NCBI RefSeq assembly: GCF_001426565.1
Contig: NZ_LMFA01000005.1
Span: 46,621-110,620 of the forward strand
Direction: 5' to 3'
Length of the DNA: 64,000 nt
Source: Rhizobium sp. Root482
Lineage (GTDB): Bacteria; Pseudomonadota; Alphaproteobacteria; Rhizobiales; Rhizobiaceae
Shown: in pieces, positions 60,471 through 64,000 of the stretch
Layout of the letters: each line of letters begins with the position of its first letter
Numbering within the stretch: the first letter of the stretch is position 1
The notes under the pieces: generated by a model
The model's input: the letters and a program-made list of their open reading frames with translations, nothing else
Told to the model about the DNA's origin: nothing
Databases searched by the model: none
Program-made: the position numbers and the translations under genes

Positions 60471-61439
60471 ATGCCGTTCAATCAGCTTTCCTCCGGCGAC
60501 CTGATCGCCGACCGGCGCGCCGAATATGCGCATATGCTCGCTGACACCGGCGACCATGCCGGCGCGGCCGAGCTGATGATCCAGGCCTTGGATCTTGCTC
60601 CCGACTGGCCGTCCGGGTGGTTCAGGCTTGCCGATTATCAGGAGAAATCCGGCAGCACGGAGGCCGCCATCGATGCCTTGCAACGGGTGCTGGCGCTCAA
60701 TATCGGGGATATGTTCGGCGCCGCCCTGAAACTCGCCATCCTTGCCGGCACCCCCGCCCCCGATCGGCCATCAAGCCTCTACGTGGCGCAATTGTTCGAC
60801 GATTATGCCGGCCGTTTCGATACATCGCTGGTAAAGGGGCTTGCCTACACCGTTCCGGAAAAGCTGGCGGAACTGATCTTCGAGCATGCGCGCGACGAGG
60901 TCTTTGCCCATGTGGTCGATCTTGGCTGCGGCACCGGCCTGTTCGGCGAGCGTATCCGCGACAGGGCCGGCCATCTCGAAGGTTTCGATCTTTCGTCGAA
61001 CATGCTGGCCAAGGCCGCAGGAAAAGGCATCTACGATCGGCTCGCGCTGGCCGACCTGTCCCTGCCGCCGGAAGCGTGCGGCCTGTTTTCGGGCGATCCG
61101 TTTGCGGGCGGCGTGCTTTCGGGCGGTGGGGAAAAGCGCGCCGACCTGGTCAGTGCTGCCGATGTGCTGATGTATCTCGGTGGCCTCGACAATTTCTTTG
61201 CGATCGTCGTGAAACTGCTTGCGGAAGGCGGGCTGCTCGCCTTTTCCGTCGAGGAGGGCGACGACGACGCGGATATTACCCTGCGCCCGTCGTTGCGCTA
61301 TGCGCATTCGCCAGACTATGTGCGCCGGCTTTGTGCCGTCCATGGCCTAGCGCTCTCCGCCGTCAGCAGAACCGACATTCGCAATGATGGCGGAAAACCG
61401 GTTGCCGGCATTCTATTCCTTGCCCGGAAAACGGCCTGA
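60471..61439 (+). CDS. TPR-containing class I SAM methyltransferase
   Basis: Protein of 322 residues. Residues about 15-90 form two TPR-like helical repeats (GDHAGAAELMIQALDLAPDWP and GSTEAAIDALQRVLALN). The methyltransferase domain follows, with VVDLGCGTGLFGERI (motif I), GFDLSSNMLAKA (motif II) and DVLMYLGGLDNFFAIVVKLL. This fusion is known in Alphaproteobacteria as a predicted methyltransferase with TPR repeats. The substrate is unknown. It is a single gene followed by a 184-base gap. Confidence 0.88.
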   Translation: MPFNQLSSGDLIADRRAEYAHMLADTGDHAGAAELMIQALDLAPDWPSGWFRLADYQEKSGSTEAAIDALQRVLALNIGDMFGAALKLAILAGTPAPDRPSSLYVAQLFDDYAGRFDTSLVKGLAYTVPEKLAELIFEHARDEVFAHVVDLGCGTGLFGERIRDRAGHLEGFDLSSNMLAKAAGKGIYDRLALADLSLPPEACGLFSGDPFAGGVLSGGGEKRADLVSAADVLMYLGGLDNFFAIVVKLLAEGGLLAFSVEEGDDDADITLRPSLRYAHSPDYVRRLCAVHGLALSAVSRTDIRNDGGKPVAGILFLARKTA

Positions 61440-61623
61440 ACGCATTTTTCGTGCGAAAGCAAAATAGGTCAGCATTGCTTACATAATTTGCTTGATTGGC
61501 AATGGCCGAAAGCCTATTTGCTGCATCGCACAAGAACGACGCGAATGCGTCGCCATCATCATTCCTTCACACCCTTTACGGCTGGCCTCTCCACTCAGGC
61601 CAGGCGACGGCGGAGCCTGCGAT

Positions 61624-62259
61624 ATGAGCCAGCTAATCAATGCCCTCGGCTTCTGGAACACCAGCGCCACCCGGCATACGCCGGTCGAGGACGTGCAGGG
61701 AATTTTCTCCGGCAGCCTCGTGGCCGCGCTCGGGCTTTATGTGCTCGCCAGCGCCGGGCTTTTGACCGGCAGCACCGCCGGCATCGCCTTTCTTCTGCAC
61801 TATACCCTCGACGTCAATTTCGGGCTGGCCTTCTTTGTGCTCAACCTCCCGTTCTTCTATCTGTCCTGGAGACGGCTCGGCATGGCCTTCACGGTCAAGA
61901 CCTTCATCGCCATCGCCATCACCTCCGCCCTGACCAGCGTCCAGGGCCAGGTCCTGGAAATCGCCAGCATCCACCCGGCCTGGGCGGCCCTGCTCGGCGG
62001 CCTGCTGCTTGGCTATGGCGTACTGGCGCTCTATCGCCATCGCGCCAGCCTCGGCGGCGTTGGCATTCTCGGCATCTATATGCAGGAGCGCTTCGGCATC
62101 CGCGCCGGTCTCGTCCAGCTCGGCATCGATCTTTGCGTGCTGGCCGCCGCCTTCTTCGTCACGGCGCCACCGGTGGTCTTCTATTCCGTCGTCGGCGTGG
62201 TGGTGCTCAATCTGTTCCTGACCGTCAACCACCGCGCCGACCGCTATATCGCGCTTTGA
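61624..62259 (+). CDS. YitT-family membrane protein (DUF161)
   Basis: Membrane protein of 211 residues. The ATG at 61624 gives a short polar start and then five helices. GSLVAALGLYVLASAGLLTGSTAGIAFLLHY and YLSWRRLGMAFTVKTFIAIAI contain the conserved TGGTAG-like pattern (here TGSTAG), and LGGVGILGIYMQERFGIRAG is typical of the YitT/YczE group. The role is unknown; these proteins are sometimes annotated as possible transporters. It is convergent with the AhpD-like gene. Confidence 0.85.
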   Translation: MSQLINALGFWNTSATRHTPVEDVQGIFSGSLVAALGLYVLASAGLLTGSTAGIAFLLHYTLDVNFGLAFFVLNLPFFYLSWRRLGMAFTVKTFIAIAITSALTSVQGQVLEIASIHPAWAALLGGLLLGYGVLALYRHRASLGGVGILGIYMQERFGIRAGLVQLGIDLCVLAAAFFVTAPPVVFYSVVGVVVLNLFLTVNHRADRYIAL

Positions 62260-62291
62260 AAGTCCCTTCCCCCCGCGGGCAAGGGGTATTT

Positions 62292-62753
62292 TCAGGCGGC
62301 CTTGGCGGGCTTATCGACCGGGTGCTGCGCGCGGAAGGAGACCATCAGCCTGTTCCAGACATTAATCGTGCCGATGGCAACGGTGATCTTAACGATCTCT
62401 TCGGCAGAGAAATGCGCCTTCAGGGTTTCATAGGCCTCATCCGGAACACCGGTCTGGGCAAGATTGGTCACCGTTTCAACCCAGCCAAGCAGCGCCCGTT
62501 CACGCTCATCATAGACAGGCGATTCACGCCAGACGCACAGGAGGTTGATCCATTGCTCGCTCAGCCCGGAATGACGCGCCTCCTTGACATGCATATCGAC
62601 GCAATAGCCGCAGCCGTTGATCTGCGAGGATCGCAGCTTGATCAGGTGAATGAAGCGAGGCTCGAGACCGGACTTCTGGACATGGGTTTCCAGCGCCAAT
62701 ACCGCCTTGTAGGCGTCAGGCGATACTTTCGTCATGTCGATACGCGTTTGCAT
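62292..62753 (-). CDS. AhpD-like carboxymuconolactone decarboxylase family protein
   Basis: Protein of 153 residues, CMD family. The redox motif is GCGYCVDMHVKEAR, the CxxC...H set of AhpD-type alkyl hydroperoxidases, rather than the plain decarboxylase. It begins at the ATG 62753, with GGGTTCTTCTCC complement giving GGAGAAGAACCC upstream. It is cotranscribed with the Rrf2 regulator 25 bases upstream. The likely role is peroxide or electrophile detoxification under redox control. Confidence 0.88.
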   Translation of the reverse strand: MQTRIDMTKVSPDAYKAVLALETHVQKSGLEPRFIHLIKLRSSQINGCGYCVDMHVKEARHSGLSEQWINLLCVWRESPVYDERERALLGWVETVTNLAQTGVPDEAYETLKAHFSAEEIVKITVAIGTINVWNRLMVSFRAQHPVDKPAKAA

Positions 62754-62778
62754 GGGTTCTTCTCCTTTTGTTAATGGC

Positions 62779-63279
62779 TCAGCGAGCCGTTTTACGCTCG
62801 TGAATTTCAAGGAAGGCGCAGCCTCTCGCTGCGATCGCTCCATCATCGATTTCGGCCAGTTGCACGCCGAGATCGGCAATCGTGGTCTTGGCCAGTTCCG
62901 CCCGGTAGACACGCTCCGCCCTCAGCATGGTGGCCGAGATCGTGCAGGGCTTGGAAAAGTAGTGATTGGGGAGAGGGTTCGGCCCCCGCTGGCGGATTTC
63001 GCCGCAGCGAAAAGCCGGTGCCGGGCCTTCGACGGCCAGCACGATATCGAGCAGCGTGATCCGATCCGGGCTCTTTGCCAGCCTATACCCGCCCTTCGGG
63101 CCGGGCACGGTGGAAAGAATGCCTGCCCCGGACATGGCCTGCAGATGCTTGAGAAGATAGCTCGTCGACACCCCGTGAAATTCGGCGATCGCCGCCGCCG
63201 AAAGCACGCCGCCTTCGGAAAGCCCCGCCAGCATCGCAACGCTGTGGATCGCCTGTTCGACACCCTCACCCAGTTTCAC
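62779..63279 (-). CDS. Rrf2-family transcriptional regulator
   Basis: Protein of 166 residues if the GTG at 63279 is used. The ribosome site AAAGGAG touches the ATG at 63285 but is six bases before the GTG, and the resulting KLGEGVEQAIHSV is the standard Rrf2 N-terminus, so the GTG is preferred. The helix-turn-helix and wing are VSTSYLLKHLQAMSGAG and GPKGGYRLAK. Three cysteines (FRCGE, SKPCT and RGCAF) could sense redox state. It is cotranscribed with the AhpD-like gene and has an inverted repeat just upstream. Confidence 0.88.
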   Translation of the reverse strand: MKLGEGVEQAIHSVAMLAGLSEGGVLSAAAIAEFHGVSTSYLLKHLQAMSGAGILSTVPGPKGGYRLAKSPDRITLLDIVLAVEGPAPAFRCGEIRQRGPNPLPNHYFSKPCTISATMLRAERVYRAELAKTTIADLGVQLAEIDDGAIAARGCAFLEIHERKTAR

Positions 63280-63296
63280 GGCCATCTCCTTTATCG

Positions 63297-63313
63297 TGGA
63301 TAATTTATATCCA
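63297..63313. promoter_or_regulatory. Probable operator of the Rrf2 regulator
   Basis: TGGATA-ATTTA-TATCCA is a perfect 6-bp inverted repeat with a 5-base AT spacer, 18 bases before the regulator start. Rrf2 proteins often bind such dyads and repress their own operon, so this is the likely autoregulatory site. Confidence 0.65.
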
Positions 63314-63493
63314 TGATTATGAATGCCTGTCAACGACGAAAATGATCCCCACCGCTTGCCTTTCGAAAAAGCGGCGCGATAGAACGGCATAATGGCGACG
63401 GGAACAGAGACGATGATAACAGGATTGCGACGCCCCCTTGCCGCTGTGTCCGCGAACAACACGCCAAGGGCCGCGCCATCGCGGCTCAGGGAT

Positions 63494-64000
63494 GTGACAC
63501 CTCAACTCTGCCAGCGCCGACCCTTGGCTGGCAAGTGCGCCTTGCTGCTGGCCGCCTGTCTTCTGTTCCGGCCTATTATTGCCCACGCCGAATGGCAGGC
63601 CGTCGAAAAGGTCGAGCCCTATGCCATCGAAGGCAGGTCCGGCGCGGAGCTTTACGCATCGATCGGCGCACGCGGCCCGAAGGTCGGAGGCGATATCCGC
63701 GCCATCGCCCATACGAATTTCAAGCTGACCTGGACGCGCAAATACGAACCTCGGGACGGGGCCTGCGTTCTCGTCTCCGCCCGCCCCAAGCTCATCATCA
63801 CCTATACGCTGCCCAAGGCCGCAAAAGGCCTGCCCGACCCCACCAGGCGCAATTGGGCCACCTTCATCGCCGGCGTCGAGGCCCATGAGAAAGTGCATGG
63901 CGACATCATCATCGACATGGTCAGGAAGATCGAGGCCGCCACCGTTGGTCTGACCGTTCCGGACGATCCCGGATGCAGGAAGATCAGGACGGAAATGACC
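63494..64000 (+). CDS. DUF922 putative zinc protease, 3' end outside window
   Basis: The reading frame is open to the right edge. The GTG at 63494 gives a signal peptide (hydrophobic ALLLAACLLFRPIIA, cleaved near AHA); an ATG at 63413 is an alternative. The mature part starts EWQAVEKVEPYAIEGRSG, continues with NFKLTWTRKYEPRDG and reaches GVEAHEKVHGD, an HExxH zinc motif as in DUF922 proteins. About 169 codons are visible. It is secreted to the periplasm. The C-terminal end and true length are unknown. Confidence 0.82.
   Translation, partial: MTPQLCQRRPLAGKCALLLAACLLFRPIIAHAEWQAVEKVEPYAIEGRSGAELYASIGARGPKVGGDIRAIAHTNFKLTWTRKYEPRDGACVLVSARPKLIITYTLPKAAKGLPDPTRRNWATFIAGVEAHEKVHGDIIIDMVRKIEAATVGLTVPDDPGCRKIRTEMT

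Noticed and set aside
62263-62291. Possible terminator CCCTT ... AAGGG after the YitT gene
   Set aside because: Short stem and only a weak T-run; may act as a convergent terminator but evidence is poor.
1-64000. CRISPR array, tRNA, rRNA, IS or phage genes
   Set aside because: No regularly spaced repeats, no tRNA-like cloverleaf recognised, no transposase or integrase among the reading frames.

Overview
The window looks like a chromosomal segment of an alphaproteobacterium of the Rhizobiaceae (Rhizobium, Agrobacterium, Sinorhizobium or a near relative). The evidence is high GC with C/G-ending codons, an rkpAGHIJ K-antigen operon of the type known from Sinorhizobium, a RIME-like palindromic repeat, and many rhizobial-type operons. 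I cannot name the species. I saw no rRNA, tRNA, CRISPR array, insertion sequence or integrase.

Region 1 (1-18.7 kb) is a capsule (K-antigen) locus. A divergent polysaccharide-export lipoprotein runs off the left edge. rkpA, a 2531-residue reducing fatty-acid/polyketide synthase, is followed by rkpG (alpha-oxoamine synthase), rkpH (short-chain reductase), rkpI (membrane sulfatase-fold transferase) and rkpJ (KpsS-like). Facing it on the minus strand are kdsD/kpsF, a half-length KpsC-like Kdo transferase, a remnant of the KpsM permease, KpsT, KpsE and a hexapeptide acyltransferase. RkpA, RkpG and RkpH together resemble the first steps of sphingoid-base synthesis, which suggests a dedicated lipid anchor for the capsule. 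The permease gene of the exporter is reduced to its last 55-70 codons.

Region 2 (18.8-23.4 kb) holds an Rrf2 regulator, a small conserved protein, an AT-rich gene-free stretch with nested inverted repeats, a fused SecDF gene with a clear terminator, and a small exported protein.

Region 3 (23.4-32.5 kb) is an arginine-type catabolic locus. On the minus strand are a DDAH-like amidinohydrolase, a TetR regulator, an AruH-like arginine transaminase and an AruI-like 2-ketoarginine decarboxylase. Divergent to them are a polar amino-acid ABC transporter (ATPase, binding protein, two permeases) and an M20 amidohydrolase. A RIME-like repeat sits inside the transporter operon.

Region 4 (32.5-36.3 kb) contains a transglutaminase-like exported protein that has lost its catalytic cysteine, and a cyanide-insensitive-type cytochrome bd operon (cydA, cydB and a 38-residue third subunit).

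Region 5 (36.3-49.5 kb) is a surface-polysaccharide cluster: glycosyltransferases, a sugar aminotransferase, an acetyltransferase, methyltransferases, a WbqC protein, a PhyH dioxygenase, the CDP-glucose branch rfbF/rfbG with an epimerase and a C-methyltransferase, and galE. A stand-alone chorismate mutase lies within it.

Region 6 (49.6-64 kb) is mostly housekeeping. It has an aminotransferase, mscL, an SLC5-type hybrid sensor kinase with a LuxR-type regulator (CrbS/CrbR-like) and a 54-residue membrane protein, a DUF952 protein with pyrD, a MATE exporter, a CAP lipoprotein, a TPR methyltransferase, a YitT protein, an Rrf2/AhpD-like pair with a probable operator, and the start of a DUF922 protease cut by the window edge.
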